This document shows positions 37,901 to 47,309 of a stretch of DNA of 64,000 nt, in pieces. The translations under genes were made by a program, and so were the position numbers. The stretch is from Kosakonia sacchari (GTDB lineage Bacteria > Pseudomonadota > Gammaproteobacteria > Enterobacterales > Enterobacteriaceae): positions 62,001 through 126,000 of the forward strand of contig FOAY01000016.1 of assembly GCA_900109485.1 (NCBI GenBank), in the 5' to 3' direction. Below the pieces are notes generated by a model. That model saw nothing but the letters and a program-made list of their open reading frames with translations. It was not told where the DNA came from and searched no databases. Numbering within the stretch: position 1 is the first letter of the stretch; every line of letters starts with the position of its first letter.

Positions 37901-38017
37901 TTTGAAGGGGCAACGCGCAAAGGCTTTCTCGCCAATACGCTGACGCCGTCGGTCGGCGATGCCAACTCGCAAACGCCGGAATACAAGGCGTTTTTAGTGA
38001 ACATTGAGAAGGCGTAA
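34967..38017 (+). CDS. fdnG: Respiratory formate dehydrogenase catalytic (alpha) subunit, cysteine form
   Basis: A 1016-residue molybdopterin (bis-MGD) enzyme that oxidises formate to CO2 in the periplasm. A twin-arginine signal is present (NRRQFFRICAGG at 4-15). The N-terminal [4Fe-4S] motif is CTYCSVGCGML, with a downstream cysteine in SLCPKGAG. The length equals E. coli FdoG/FdnG, and similarity runs end to end. The key difference is at residue 197: E. coli has selenocysteine encoded by TGA, while here the codon is TGC in ARLCHGPTV, with the neighbouring catalytic histidine kept. The symbol reflects the family; FdnG and FdoG cannot be told apart here. First gene of a three-gene operon. Confidence 0.92.
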   Translation: MELNRRQFFRICAGGMAGTTVASLGFLSSFSVQAETRQYKLLKAKETRNNCTYCSVGCGMLMYSLGDNAKNVHESIYHIEGDPDHPVSRGSLCPKGAGVLDYIHSETRLRYPEYRAPGSDKWQRISWDEAIDRIARLMKKDRDANFIEKNAQGLTVNRWTTTAMLCSSAASNETGILDGKFTRSLGMVAIDCQARLCHGPTVSALAPTFGRGAMTNNWVDIKNANVVLIMGGNAAEAHPVGFKWVVEAQTKNDATVLVVDPRFNRSAAVADFYAPIRAGSDTAFLLGVIRYLLEHDQVQHEYVRHYTNAGLIIREDYAFNDGLFSGYDASKRQYDKASWFYQLDAQGNALRDDTFSHPRCVWNLLKAHVDRYTPEMVSRLCGTTVEDFTHICGVLASTSKPDRTATILYALGWTHHSAGAQIIRAAAMLQLLLGNIGMAGGGVNALRGHSNIQGYTDLGLLSTNLPGYMPLPSEKQPDYQTYISQITPPSLGVNEVNYWQNTPKFFVSMMKSFWGEHATAENNWGYDWLPKWDRLYDVMTQAEMMQEGKINGYIVQGFNPLAAFPDKNKSSRALAKLKYMVVIDPLATESSTFWQNHGEMNDVNPADIQTEVFRLPSSCFAEEDGSIANSGRWLQWHWAAAEPPGEALHDAKILGRLFMRLRELYQQEGGANPAPLLNVSWDYADPYDPQPEEIAREANGKALRDLYDDNGVLIAKKGEQLSSFAQLRADGSTSSYCWVYCGSWTPKGNQMANRDNSDPYGLGCTPGWAWSWPANRRILYNRASADPSGKPWDAKRALLHWDGQRWAGMDVADYSQAAPDSNVGPFIMNPEGVGRLFSLDKMNDGPFPEHYEPVESPIGTNPLHPAVVSSPVVRIFEADKANMGKADAFPYVATTYSITELFRHWTKHARLNAIAQPDQFIEIGEALAQEKGIVAGDVVKVSSRRGYIKAKAVVTKRLQTLIIDGKRINTVGIPCHWGFEGATRKGFLANTLTPSVGDANSQTPEYKAFLVNIEKA

Positions 38018-38029
38018 GGAAGCGAAGCG

Positions 38030-38911
38030 ATGTCCATGCAATCACAAGACATTATCAAACGTTCAGCCACTAACGGCTTTACGCCACCGCCGCAGGCGCG
38101 GGATTTCCGCGCGGAAGTGGCAAAACTGATCGACGTCTCCACCTGTATCGGCTGCAAAGGCTGCCAGGTGGCCTGCTCGGAGTGGAACGATATTCGCGAC
38201 GACGTGGGTTACTGCGCCGGGGTTTACGACAACCCGCTTGATTTAAGCGCGAAATCCTGGACGGTGATGCGGTTCAGCGAAACCACACAGAACGGCAAAC
38301 TGGAGTGGCTGATCCGCAAGGATGGCTGCATGCACTGCGCCGAACCAGGCTGCCTGAAAGCCTGCCCGTCGGCAGGGGCGATTATTCAGTACGCTAACGG
38401 CATCGTCGATTTTCAGTCTGAGCACTGTATCGGCTGCGGTTACTGCATTGCCGGTTGTCCGTTCAACGTGCCGCGCCTTAACCCGCAGGATAACCGGGTT
38501 TACAAATGCACACTCTGCGTCGATCGCGTCAGCGTCGGCCAGGAGCCTGCCTGCGTAAAAACCTGTCCGACCGGGGCGATTCACTTTGGCACCAAAGCCG
38601 AAATGCTGGAGCTGGGCGAGGCGCGCGTGGCGCAACTGCAAAAACGCGGCTACCCGCAGGCGGGCGTCTACAATCCGCAGGGCGTTGGCGGTACGCACGT
38701 GATGTATGTGCTGCAACATGCCGACCAGCCGGAGCTGTATCACCATTTGCCCAACGAACCGAAGATCGATCTCCCGGTCAATTTATGGAAGGGTATTCTC
38801 AAGCCGCTCTCCGCCGCCGGATTTATCGCTACCTTTGCCGGTCTGCTGTTCCATTACATTGGCATCGGGCCGAACAAAGAGACGGACGACGAGGAGAACG
38901 ATGATGAGTAA
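38030..38911 (+). CDS. fdxH: Formate dehydrogenase Fe-S (beta) subunit
   Basis: A 293-residue electron-transfer subunit carrying four [4Fe-4S] clusters between the catalytic subunit and cytochrome b. Cysteine motifs are [15 protein letters not shown] near residue 38, [14 protein letters not shown] near 100, [13 protein letters not shown] near 132 and [21 protein letters not shown] near 157. One C-terminal membrane helix (about 255-278) anchors it with the periplasmic domain outside. It starts 12 bases after the alpha gene and overlaps the cytochrome b gene by 11 bases. Confidence 0.95.
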   Translation: MSMQSQDIIKRSATNGFTPPPQARDFRAEVAKLIDVSTCIGCKGCQVACSEWNDIRDDVGYCAGVYDNPLDLSAKSWTVMRFSETTQNGKLEWLIRKDGCMHCAEPGCLKACPSAGAIIQYANGIVDFQSEHCIGCGYCIAGCPFNVPRLNPQDNRVYKCTLCVDRVSVGQEPACVKTCPTGAIHFGTKAEMLELGEARVAQLQKRGYPQAGVYNPQGVGGTHVMYVLQHADQPELYHHLPNEPKIDLPVNLWKGILKPLSAAGFIATFAGLLFHYIGIGPNKETDDEENDDE

Positions 38912-39536
38912 GATCCTGCGCACCAAATTTATCGATCGCGCGTGTCACTGGACGGTGGTTATCTGCTTTTTCCTCGTGGCGGTTTCCGGCGTTGCGCTGT
39001 TCTTTCCGTCGCTGCAATGGCTGACGCAAACCTTCGGCACGCCGCAGATGGGGCGCATTCTGCACCCGTTTTTTGGCGTGTTTATCTTCCTGATGCTGAT
39101 GGTGATGTTCGTGCGTTTTGTGCATCACAACATTCCCGATAAACAGGATCTGCCGTGGATCAAAGGGATCGTTGAGGTACTGAAAGGCAACGAGCATAAA
39201 GTGGCGGATGTCGGCAAATATAACGCCGGGCAGAAGATGATGTTCTGGACCATCATGAGCATGATTTCGCTCCTGCTGGCGACCGGCATCGTTATCTGGC
39301 GGCCGTGGTTTGCCCACTATTTTCCGATCCCGCTGATCCGCTGGTGTTTGCTGATCCACGCCACCTCGGCCGTGGTGCTGATCCTTGCCATCCTGGTGCA
39401 TATTTATATGGCATTCTGGGTGAAAGGGTCGATTACCGGCATGATTGAAGGCAAAGTGAGCCGTCGCTGGGCGAAGAAACATCATCCGCGCTGGTATCGC
39501 GAAGTGCAGGCCGCTGAGAAGAAACAGCAGCCGTAA
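38901..39536 (+). CDS. fdoI: Formate dehydrogenase cytochrome b556 (gamma) subunit
   Basis: A 211-residue inner-membrane dihaem cytochrome b that passes electrons from formate to quinone. It has four membrane helices. Likely haem-ligand histidines are in DRACHWTVV near residue 18, LHPFFGVF near 55, LIHATSAVV near 155 and [10 protein letters not shown] near 170. The C-terminus [11 protein letters not shown] matches FdoI. The start overlaps the end of the beta subunit gene; ATG codons at 38901 and 38904 are both possible. A much longer open frame in the same phase runs under the beta gene and is spurious. Confidence 0.94.
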   Translation: MMSKILRTKFIDRACHWTVVICFFLVAVSGVALFFPSLQWLTQTFGTPQMGRILHPFFGVFIFLMLMVMFVRFVHHNIPDKQDLPWIKGIVEVLKGNEHKVADVGKYNAGQKMMFWTIMSMISLLLATGIVIWRPWFAHYFPIPLIRWCLLIHATSAVVLILAILVHIYMAFWVKGSITGMIEGKVSRRWAKKHHPRWYREVQAAEKKQQP

Positions 39537-39544
39537 TCCCGCCT

Positions 39545-39570
39545 GGCCGGAGGCAATTCGTTCTCCGGCC
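39545..39570. terminator. Stem-loop after the formate dehydrogenase operon
   Basis: Eight-base perfect arms (GGCCGGAG with CTCCGGCC) and a ten-base loop, eight bases after the cytochrome gene. No T run follows, so it may attenuate or stabilise rather than end transcription before treZ. Confidence 0.4.
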
Positions 39571-39653
39571 GCACTCTCTCTGACCGCCGCTCCGCTGGCT
39601 TTTCCGAATATCGTCTATGATTGTTTCTCGTGACATCGTGGAGAGGAGAAGGC

Positions 39654-41435
39654 ATGGAGTCGAAATCTTTTGCGAAAAGCTGGGGTGCCGATGACATCGG
39701 CGAAGGCACGGTGCGCTTCCGTTTGTGGGCAACAGGCCAGCAGAGTATCACGCTGCGGCTTCCTGCTAACGATATCGCGATGCAGCCGGTCGGCAAAGGC
39801 TGGTTTGAAACCACAGTTCCCGATCTTACGCCCGGAACACCCTATCAATATGTGCTGGAAGATGGCAGAGCCATCCCCGATCCCGCCTCGCGCGCGCAAC
39901 AGCGGGATGTTAATGGCCCGTCGTTGGTTGTCGATCCCGCCCGCTACCGCTGGCAACATGCGCACTGGCAGGGCCGCCGCTGGGAAGAGGCGGTTTACTA
40001 CGAACTGCATATCGGCACCTTCACCCCGCAGGGCACTTTTCAGGCGGCCATCGAAAAACTGCCGTACCTGGCGGAACTGGGCATCACGGTGATTGAAGTG
40101 ATGCCGGTTGCGCAGTTTGGCGGCGATCGCGGCTGGGGTTATGACGGCGTCTTACTCTACGCGCCGCATGCGGCCTACGGTTCGCCGGATGATTTCAAAG
40201 CGTTTGTCGATGCTGCGCACGGTTACGGCCTGGCGGTGGTGCTCGATATTGTGCTCAACCACTTCGGCCCGGAAGGCAACTATCTGCCGCTGCTGTCGCC
40301 GGATTTTTTCCACCCGGAACGCGAAACGCCGTGGGGCGCGGGCATTGCCTATGAAGTGGACGCCGTACGGCGCTATATCGCAGAAGCGCCGCTCTACTGG
40401 CTGACGGAGTTTCACCTCGATGGCCTGCGGTTTGATGCCATTGATCAAATCGAAGACCGCGCGGAGCAGCATCTGCTGGTGGAGATCGCCGAACGCATTC
40501 GCGCAGCGATCCCGGATCGTGCCGTGCATCTCACCACCGAAGATTGCCGCAACATTATTGCCCTGCATCCGCGCGGCAGCGCGGGCGAGATCCCGCTGTT
40601 TAGCGGCGAGTGGAACGACGATGTGCATAACGTTGCCCACGTATTAGCCACCGGCGAAACGCACGCTTACTATCAGGATTTTGCCGATCGCCCCGAGCAA
40701 CTGCTGGCGCGGGCGCTGACGGAAGGGTTCGCTTATCAGGGAGAAGTCTCACCGCAGAGCGGCGAGCCGCGCGGCGTTGACAGCCGCGGGCAGCCGCCTA
40801 CGGCGTTTGTCGATTTTATTCAGAACCACGATCAGGTCGGCAACCGGGCGCAGGGCGAAAGGCTGCTGAGCCTGGCGGGAGCGGATCGCACCCGCGCGCT
40901 GCTGGCGATGTTGCTGCTGTCGCCGCATATTCCGCTGCTGTTTATGGGCGAAGAGTATGGCGAAACGCAGCCGTTTCTCTTTTTTACCGATTTCCACGGC
41001 GATCTGGCGCAGGCCGTGCGCGAAGGCCGGGCAAAGGAGTTCGCGGGCCATGTCGGACACGGCGAAACGGTGCCCGATCCAAATGACCCGGCCACGTTTG
41101 CACGCTCGAAGCTGAACTGGCAAACACCGAACAGCGCCGAGGGCAAAGCGTGGCTGTCGCTGACAAAGCAACTGCTGGCGCTGCGTCAGCAACATATTGT
41201 GCCGCTGCTGGCGAAGGCGGGCGGCCATCAGGGCGAGGTGCTGGCTACCGCGCCCGGTTTTCTCGCCATCTGCTGGCGCTTCCCGCAGGGGACGCTCTCG
41301 CTGGCGCTGAATCTGGGCGACACGCCGCAGCCGCTGCCAGTGATGCCCGGTAACACGCTGTTTGCCTTGCCGCAGGCGCAACCTGAATTGGCGCCCAATG
41401 CCATTATCGTTCGTCTTGCAGGGAGAGAAGCATGA
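39654..41435 (+). CDS. treZ: Malto-oligosyltrehalose trehalohydrolase (TreZ)
   Basis: A 593-residue GH13 enzyme that releases free trehalose from maltooligosyl-trehalose made by TreY. An N-terminal beta-sandwich (residues 1-90) precedes the (beta/alpha)8 barrel with EVMPVAQFGGDRGWGYDG near residue 145, VVLDIVLNHFGPEGNY near 195, the nucleophile region GLRFDAIDQIED near 255 and FIQNHDQVGNRA near 385. The start at 39654 (MESKSFAKSWGADD) follows AGGAGAAGG. The stop overlaps the treY start by four bases (ATGA), so the two are translationally coupled. Confidence 0.94.
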   Translation: MESKSFAKSWGADDIGEGTVRFRLWATGQQSITLRLPANDIAMQPVGKGWFETTVPDLTPGTPYQYVLEDGRAIPDPASRAQQRDVNGPSLVVDPARYRWQHAHWQGRRWEEAVYYELHIGTFTPQGTFQAAIEKLPYLAELGITVIEVMPVAQFGGDRGWGYDGVLLYAPHAAYGSPDDFKAFVDAAHGYGLAVVLDIVLNHFGPEGNYLPLLSPDFFHPERETPWGAGIAYEVDAVRRYIAEAPLYWLTEFHLDGLRFDAIDQIEDRAEQHLLVEIAERIRAAIPDRAVHLTTEDCRNIIALHPRGSAGEIPLFSGEWNDDVHNVAHVLATGETHAYYQDFADRPEQLLARALTEGFAYQGEVSPQSGEPRGVDSRGQPPTAFVDFIQNHDQVGNRAQGERLLSLAGADRTRALLAMLLLSPHIPLLFMGEEYGETQPFLFFTDFHGDLAQAVREGRAKEFAGHVGHGETVPDPNDPATFARSKLNWQTPNSAEGKAWLSLTKQLLALRQQHIVPLLAKAGGHQGEVLATAPGFLAICWRFPQGTLSLALNLGDTPQPLPVMPGNTLFALPQAQPELAPNAIIVRLAGREA

Positions 41436-43942
41436 GCACGCCCACCGCAACGTACCGGATTCAGTTTCGTAATGGCATGACCTTTGATCGGGCGATTGCC
41501 CGCATCCCTTATCTCAAACGGCTGGGGATCAGCCATCTTTACGCTTCGCCGATTTTTACCGCCACCCGCGGTTCGACGCACGGTTACGACGTGACTGACG
41601 CCAATGAGATCGATCCGGCGCTGGGCGGTCGCGATGCGTTTATGCGCATGGCGGCGGCGCTGAAGGGCGCCGGGATGGGGTTAATTCTCGATATCGTGCC
41701 CAATCATATGGCCGCCTCGCTGGAAAACCCGTGGTGGCGCGATGTCATCGCGCAGGGGCAGAACAGCCCGTACGCGCGCCATTTCGATATTGACTGGTCG
41801 CGACCGCTGACGCTGCCTTTTCTCGGCGACGATTTCGCCACGGTGGTGGAAAAGGGCGAACTCACCGTTCAGGCCGATCCGCAAACCGGCCATCCCGTTT
41901 TTGTCTATTTCGACAGCGTTTACCCGCTGGTGGCGGAAAGCTGGCAGGGGCGCGAAACAGAGGTGCTGGCGCTTCGCGACAGCCGCGATCTGATTGCGCT
42001 GCATGAGCTTCAGCCGTGGCGTTTAACCTGCTGGCGCACGGCGGCAAGCGATCTGTCGTACCGACGCTTTTTTGAGATAACCGGGCTGGTTGGCGTGCGG
42101 GTTGAAGATGAAGCGGTATTTGACGACAGTCATCGCCTGATTCTCGAACTGGTGAACAGCGGTGTCGTTGACGGTCTGCGCGTCGATCACATTGACGGGC
42201 TGGCCGATCCGCTGGGATATCTGCGCCGTTTGCGCCAGAAGACCGGGCCGGAGTGCTATATCACGGTGGAAAAAATTCTCGGTAAGGGGGAGCAACTGCC
42301 CGCCGACTGGCCGGTTTCCGGTACGACCGGCTATGAGTTTATCGCCGCGCTGTCGGATGTGCTGGTGGACGACGAGCAGCTCGACTCCCTGCGTAAAGCC
42401 TGGCATCAGGTGACGGGCAGAGCTGTCGATATGCACGCAGAGCTGCGTGCCGCGAAGCGGTTAATGGTCGATCGCAATTTCGCTGGCGAGTTCAATACGC
42501 TGGTGCGGTTGGCGGTAGAGATTGGCCACGCTGAAATTCCGGTGCCGCAGGCCAAAATGGTGCGCCAGGCGCTGCGGGAATTGCTGATTGCCTTTCCGGT
42601 TTATCGCACCTATGGCACCGCGCAAGGCCTGACGCCAGCCGACGCTGAGCGGCTGGCAAAAGTGGTCGATTGGGTCAGGAGGAGCGAACATGCGCCGGAC
42701 CCGGCTGCGCTGGATTTTATCATCCGCATCCTGCAGGGCGACGTGGCGAAAAGCATGCTGCATCAGGCGGCGCATTTTCGTACCCGTTTCCAGCAACTGA
42801 CCGGGCCGCTGATGGCGAAAGCGGTGGAGGATACGCTGTTCTTTCGCCAGAACATGGATCTGGCGCTCAATGAAGTGGGCGCAGAACCGTTGCCGCGCAC
42901 CTTCTCATTACAGCGTTTTCACCGCGAGATGCAGACACGGCTTGAACAGCAGCCGGATGCGCTGTCGGCAACCTCCACGCACGATACCAAACGCGGAGAA
43001 GATGCCCGCGCCCGGCTCTATACGCTGACCGAAGCGCCGCAGCAGTGGGCGGATTGTGTGACGCGCTGGCGGCATCTCAACCGCGAAAAAGTGGTGCTGC
43101 TCGACGATGGCCCGGCACCAAGACCGGCAGTGGCGTGGATGATCTATCAGGCGCTGGCGGGCGTCTGGCCAGCCACATTACAGGCGGATGATGCGCAGGG
43201 GTTACAGGCGCTGGAGTCGCGGTTTATTGAGTTTCTGGAAAAAGCGCTGCGCGAAGCGAAGCAGCGCACCGACTGGATCGAAACCAACGACGCCTATGAA
43301 AACGCGGTACTCGGTTATGCCCGCCATCTGCTTTCCCCGGAGAATCAGGCATTTTTGCAGGATTTCACCGCCGCCTTACAACCATTTATTCGCGCCGGGC
43401 TGGTCAACAGCCTGACACAGACCTTAATTAAACTGGCCGCGCCGGGCGTGCCGGATATCTACCAGGGCAGCGAAGCGCTGAACTTCAGCCTGGTTGATCC
43501 GGATAACCGGCTGGAACCGGATTATGAGGAGCTGGAACGGCTGCTGAGCGATGAAGAGCAGGCCGATCCGCATTCGCAGGAGAGCTGGAACAGCGGGCAA
43601 CTGAAACAGTTTTTTATCGCCCGGCTGTTGCAGTTACGCCAGCAGAAACCCCGGCTTTTTCAGCGCGGCGACTATCTGCCGCTGACCACTTCCGGCCCGC
43701 AGGCGGACAACATCATTGCTTTTGCCCGCCAGGATAACGACGCGGCGTTAATTGTGCTGGCGCCGCGCCTGCTGTTCGGCGCGCTGGATGGCAGCCTGGC
43801 CGGTGCAGTGGTGTCGCTGCCTGCGGGGCTGGCGAACCGTCGCTGGCGCGACATTCTCAGTGGGGAAGAGTTCGCCCTGAGCGACAGCGTTCATCTGCGT
43901 TCTATTGGCGGCTACACCTTCGCGGCGCTGGTGAGTGCGTAA
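41432..43942 (+). CDS. treY: Malto-oligosyltrehalose synthase (TreY)
   Basis: An 836-residue GH13 intramolecular transglucosylase. It turns the reducing-end maltose of a glucan into an alpha,alpha-1,1-linked trehalose unit. Signatures include TYRIQFRNGMTFDRA at the N-terminus, HLYASPIFTATRGSTHGYDV near residue 35, LILDIVPNHMA near 85, GLRVDHIDGLADP near 245 and STHDTKRGEDARAR near 515. The length is usual for TreY. It acts between GlgX (debranching) and TreZ (release), giving trehalose from glycogen without sugar phosphates, probably for osmotic or desiccation protection. Confidence 0.95.
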   Translation: MSTPTATYRIQFRNGMTFDRAIARIPYLKRLGISHLYASPIFTATRGSTHGYDVTDANEIDPALGGRDAFMRMAAALKGAGMGLILDIVPNHMAASLENPWWRDVIAQGQNSPYARHFDIDWSRPLTLPFLGDDFATVVEKGELTVQADPQTGHPVFVYFDSVYPLVAESWQGRETEVLALRDSRDLIALHELQPWRLTCWRTAASDLSYRRFFEITGLVGVRVEDEAVFDDSHRLILELVNSGVVDGLRVDHIDGLADPLGYLRRLRQKTGPECYITVEKILGKGEQLPADWPVSGTTGYEFIAALSDVLVDDEQLDSLRKAWHQVTGRAVDMHAELRAAKRLMVDRNFAGEFNTLVRLAVEIGHAEIPVPQAKMVRQALRELLIAFPVYRTYGTAQGLTPADAERLAKVVDWVRRSEHAPDPAALDFIIRILQGDVAKSMLHQAAHFRTRFQQLTGPLMAKAVEDTLFFRQNMDLALNEVGAEPLPRTFSLQRFHREMQTRLEQQPDALSATSTHDTKRGEDARARLYTLTEAPQQWADCVTRWRHLNREKVVLLDDGPAPRPAVAWMIYQALAGVWPATLQADDAQGLQALESRFIEFLEKALREAKQRTDWIETNDAYENAVLGYARHLLSPENQAFLQDFTAALQPFIRAGLVNSLTQTLIKLAAPGVPDIYQGSEALNFSLVDPDNRLEPDYEELERLLSDEEQADPHSQESWNSGQLKQFFIARLLQLRQQKPRLFQRGDYLPLTTSGPQADNIIAFARQDNDAALIVLAPRLLFGALDGSLAGAVVSLPAGLANRRWRDILSGEEFALSDSVHLRSIGGYTFAALVSA

Positions 43943-43996
43943 AGCGGTATTCAGCATTGTGATATCAGGTAACACTGTTAAAACAGAGAGGGAACC

Positions 43997-46063
43997 ATGT
44001 CTGATTTTTACATTACGGCAGGGCACGGCCAGCAATTGGGAGCAAATTTCGATGGCGAGGGAGTTAACTTCGCGCTTTTTTCGGCGCACGCCGAACGCGT
44101 AGAACTCTGTTTGTACGATGCCACGGGCAAGACGGAGATCGCCCGGCTGACGCTACCGGAAAACACGCATGAGATCTGGCACGGTTATGTGCCCGGTCTG
44201 CAACCCGGCGCGCTGTATGGCTATCGCGTATATGGCCCGTTCGATCCGGAAAATGGCCACCGTTTTAACCCGAATAAACTGCTGATTGATCCTTACGCGC
44301 GTGAGTTGGCTGGCGATATCGAATGGAATGCGGCGCACTTTGCCTATGATCTCAACCATGAAGATAAAGACCTGACCTTTGACGAGCAGGACAGCGCCCC
44401 CTTTACGCCAAAGTGCCGGGTTATCGATACGCAGGAATTTGACTGGCAGGATCAGAACCGCCCGAATATTGCCTGGCCGCGTACGGTGATCTACGAAACC
44501 CATGTCAAAGGCTTTACCCAGCTTAATCCTGCGCTGCCTGCGGAACTGCGCGGCACCTTTGAAGGCATGGGGCACAAGGCGACGGTTGACTATATCCGCA
44601 GCCTTGGCATTACCAGCGTTGAACTGCTGCCGGTGCACTGGTTCCCGGACGATCAACATTTGCTGGATAAAGGGCTGCGCAATTTCTGGGGTTACAACAC
44701 GCTCGGCTTCTTTGCGCCAGCCTCGCGCTACTACGGCCCGCGCGGTATTCAGGGTTTTCGCGAAATGGTGCGGGCATTTCACGACGCCGGGATCGAAGTG
44801 ATCCTCGATGTGGTTTATAACCATACGGCGGAAGGCAACGAGCTTGGCCCGACGCTCTCTTTCAAAGGGATCGATAACTTCTCTTACTACCGCACGTTGC
44901 CCGATCAACACCGTTATTACATCAACGATACCGGTACCGGCAATACGGTGAATACCTCGCACCCGCGCGTATTGCAGATGGTGATGGATTCCCTGCGTTA
45001 CTGGGCAGAATCGATGCATATCGACGGTTTTCGTTTCGATCTTGGCACTATTCTCGGTCGCGAGCCGGAAGGGTTCGATCAGCGCGGCGGATTTTTCGAT
45101 GCCATGACGCAGGACCCGGTATTGTCGAAACTGAAACTGATCGGCGAGCCCTGGGATATCGGGCCTGGTGGTTATCAGGTCGGCGGTTTCCCGCCGGGAT
45201 GGGCGGAGTGGAACGACAAATACCGCGATACGCTGCGCGAATACTGGAAGGGCGATAATGTCTCGACGGATTTCGCCGCGCGTCTGCTCGGCTCCGGCGA
45301 TCTGTACGATCAGCGCGGTCGTCGCCCGTGGGCGAGCGTCAACTTTATTACGGCGCATGATGGCTTCACGCTGCGCGATTTGGTGTCGTATAACGACAAA
45401 CACAATGAGGCCAACGGCGAAGACAATAACGACGGGCATAACGACAACCGGTCATACAATTATGGCGCGGAAGGGCCAACGGACGATGAAGGCATTCTCG
45501 CGGTGCGCGCCCGCCAGCAGCGGAACTTCCTCACCACCTTGCTGTTCTCGCACGGCACGCCAATGATCCTCGCAGGCGATGAGTTTGGCCGTACCCAGCA
45601 GGGGAATAACAATGGCTACTGCCAGGATAGCGAAATCTCCTGGATCCACTGGGATGAGATTCAGGGCGAGGGCGAGGCGCTGCGTGAATTTACCCGCCAG
45701 TTGATTGCGCTGCGTGCGTCACAGCCGCTGCTGCGGCGGGAAAACTGGCGCGACGGGATGGAGATTGTCTGGTTCAATGCCGGTGGCGGTTTCCAGCAAC
45801 CGGAGCAGTGGGAAGAGGGAACGACGCTCGGCGTGCATATCGGACGCGCCGATTTGCAGGATCAGGAAGGGATCTGGCACGACGTATTGATGCTGTTCAA
45901 CCCGTTCGAAGGTACGGTGCCGTTTCGCATTCCGCAGTTTGGCAAAGGCGGCTGGGTGCTGGAGCTGTCAACGTCTGAGAAGGTCAAACCCGGCGTGGTG
46001 ATCACGCGCGAGAAGGATTTTGAACTTGATGGCCGCAGCATTGTGCTGTTCCGGCGGCCTTAA
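43997..46063 (+). CDS. glgX: Glycogen debranching enzyme (GlgX/TreX)
   Basis: A 688-residue GH13 isoamylase-type enzyme that hydrolyses alpha-1,6 branches of glycogen or limit dextrin, producing linear glucan for TreY. A CBM48-like N-terminal domain (residues 1-130) precedes the barrel. Motifs are VELLPVHWFPDD near residue 210, EVILDVVYNHTAEGNELGP near 272, DGFRFDLGTILGREP near 345, and LIGEPWDIGPGGYQVG near 385, with FITAHDGFTLRDLV following. The start follows GAGAGGGAA. It is 54 bases after treY and probably in the same operon, so TreX-like function in trehalose synthesis is favoured over the E. coli glgBXCAP role. Confidence 0.94.
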   Translation: MSDFYITAGHGQQLGANFDGEGVNFALFSAHAERVELCLYDATGKTEIARLTLPENTHEIWHGYVPGLQPGALYGYRVYGPFDPENGHRFNPNKLLIDPYARELAGDIEWNAAHFAYDLNHEDKDLTFDEQDSAPFTPKCRVIDTQEFDWQDQNRPNIAWPRTVIYETHVKGFTQLNPALPAELRGTFEGMGHKATVDYIRSLGITSVELLPVHWFPDDQHLLDKGLRNFWGYNTLGFFAPASRYYGPRGIQGFREMVRAFHDAGIEVILDVVYNHTAEGNELGPTLSFKGIDNFSYYRTLPDQHRYYINDTGTGNTVNTSHPRVLQMVMDSLRYWAESMHIDGFRFDLGTILGREPEGFDQRGGFFDAMTQDPVLSKLKLIGEPWDIGPGGYQVGGFPPGWAEWNDKYRDTLREYWKGDNVSTDFAARLLGSGDLYDQRGRRPWASVNFITAHDGFTLRDLVSYNDKHNEANGEDNNDGHNDNRSYNYGAEGPTDDEGILAVRARQQRNFLTTLLFSHGTPMILAGDEFGRTQQGNNNGYCQDSEISWIHWDEIQGEGEALREFTRQLIALRASQPLLRRENWRDGMEIVWFNAGGGFQQPEQWEEGTTLGVHIGRADLQDQEGIWHDVLMLFNPFEGTVPFRIPQFGKGGWVLELSTSEKVKPGVVITREKDFELDGRSIVLFRRP

Positions 46064-46069
46064 ACCTTA

Positions 46070-46099
46070 GGGCGTCAGCGGCTTAACCGGCTGACGCCC
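46070..46099. terminator. Stem-loop between convergent glgX and the TehA-like gene
   Basis: A perfect ten-base-pair stem (GGGCGTCAGC with GCTGACGCCC) with a ten-base loop, six bases after the glgX stop codon. It probably ends transcription from both sides, although T tracts are poor. Confidence 0.55.
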
Positions 46100-46105
46100 A
46101 ACCGT

Positions 46106-47059
46106 TTAGCTTCGAACGAGCAGTTTTCCTTGCAGCAGCAGGGAAAACGTTTTGACCATCAGCAGGCCAATCACCAGATTGGCGGCAATAAACAGCGGGA
46201 ATGACATCCAGTAGAGTGCGCCGCCGGGCGCGGCATGCCCCAGCCGGATAGAGGTGGTGGCGAGCGACGCTATGCCGAAGGAGAAGCTCCAGAACGACGG
46301 GTTAAACGGCTGGGCGCTGTACCACGGGATCAGGCGGATCATAAACAGCATTTGCAGCAGCCCGTAACCAAACAGCAGTTTCGCGAATACATCAACCTGG
46401 CCGCCGTTGACGCTGAGCCATGCGCTACAGGCGACAAACGCGGGCGCCATCTGAATGCCGAGCGACGTACGCACCGCAGGGGACATTTCATCGAGGTTGC
46501 GCAGGCGGCTGAGGATCGCCGGTTCAAGGCTGAGCCAGGAGAAGAGCCCGGCGCCGAGAAACAGCATCCCGACATCGTTAAAACCGAGCGCGCCGCAGGC
46601 CATGGCGCTGATAAAGTTATTGGCGACGGTTGGCAGATAAAGCCCCGGCGTGGTGGCTTCTTTCGGATGGGTGCCACGCCATAATCCGGCCGTCTGCCAG
46701 GCGGCATAGGCAAGCTGGCAGATGACGGCGGGCAGAAAAAGCGCCAGTGCCAGCGGGTAGCACCAGGGCGTCAGACCGATCGCCACCAGCATGGAGGTGG
46801 CGGGCAGCAGGCTGACAAAACTGCTTTTTAGTGGATGGGTAATCTCTTCGAGCAGCGTGCCGGTGTGGCGCAACAGGCGGGTGAAAAACGCCAGCGTCAG
46901 CAGCACCCAGATAACAATAGCCAGAATAATCAGCGTATTCGCAGGCCACAGTGTGACCGGCCAAAAAGTGGCGGCAAAGCGCCAGGAAAAGCCCAGCCCG
47001 ATAATACCGAGCACAATGCCAAAATAACCAGCGGGAAGGTTGAGGGGGGCATTTTTCAT
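46106..47059 (-). CDS. TehA/SLAC1-family anion channel or transporter
   Basis: A 317-residue membrane protein with about ten hydrophobic segments, of the tellurite-resistance/dicarboxylate transporter (TDT, voltage-dependent anion channel) family. The N-terminal signature [19 protein letters not shown] fits TehA. The family includes plant SLAC1 and bacterial TehA channels. Natural substrates in enterobacteria are unsettled, and no tehB lies beside it. The start at 47059 follows AGGAG; a frame starting at 47086 lacks a ribosome site. The 250 bases upstream hold the 3' hairpin of the giant gene and AT-rich sequence. Confidence 0.84.
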   Translation of the reverse strand: MKNAPLNLPAGYFGIVLGIIGLGFSWRFAATFWPVTLWPANTLIILAIVIWVLLTLAFFTRLLRHTGTLLEEITHPLKSSFVSLLPATSMLVAIGLTPWCYPLALALFLPAVICQLAYAAWQTAGLWRGTHPKEATTPGLYLPTVANNFISAMACGALGFNDVGMLFLGAGLFSWLSLEPAILSRLRNLDEMSPAVRTSLGIQMAPAFVACSAWLSVNGGQVDVFAKLLFGYGLLQMLFMIRLIPWYSAQPFNPSFWSFSFGIASLATTSIRLGHAAPGGALYWMSFPLFIAANLVIGLLMVKTFSLLLQGKLLVRS

Positions 47060-47266
47060 CACCAGGCTCCTGAAAATACCACGCAATAAATTGCCGGGTA
47101 TTGTATGTGATATTTTAAATGCTTGTTTAATTTATTTACCTGGCGCAGTGGTTTAAATATGAACATTAAGTGGTCGCAAAAGCATCACTATATTTTGCTG
47201 AAATAATATTTAAATAGCGATGGTGTATTTCTTTACCGTTGGCAAAACATCGCACAATAATAAGTC

Positions 47267-47293
47267 AATGCCGTTAATTAAATTAACGGCATT
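47267..47293. terminator. Long palindromic hairpin downstream of the giant operon
   Basis: Perfect 13-base arms (AATGCCGTTAATT and its complement) around one central base, 17 bases after the stop codon of the 4333-residue gene. On the plus strand it is followed by five T residues; on the minus strand the following sequence is only moderately T-rich. It is probably the operon terminator. Confidence 0.6.
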
Positions 47294-47309
47294 TTTCGTT
47301 GGCGCTATT

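Noticed and set aside
44153-45439. 428-residue open frame antisense to glgX
   Set aside because: Shadow of a conserved glycoside hydrolase gene.
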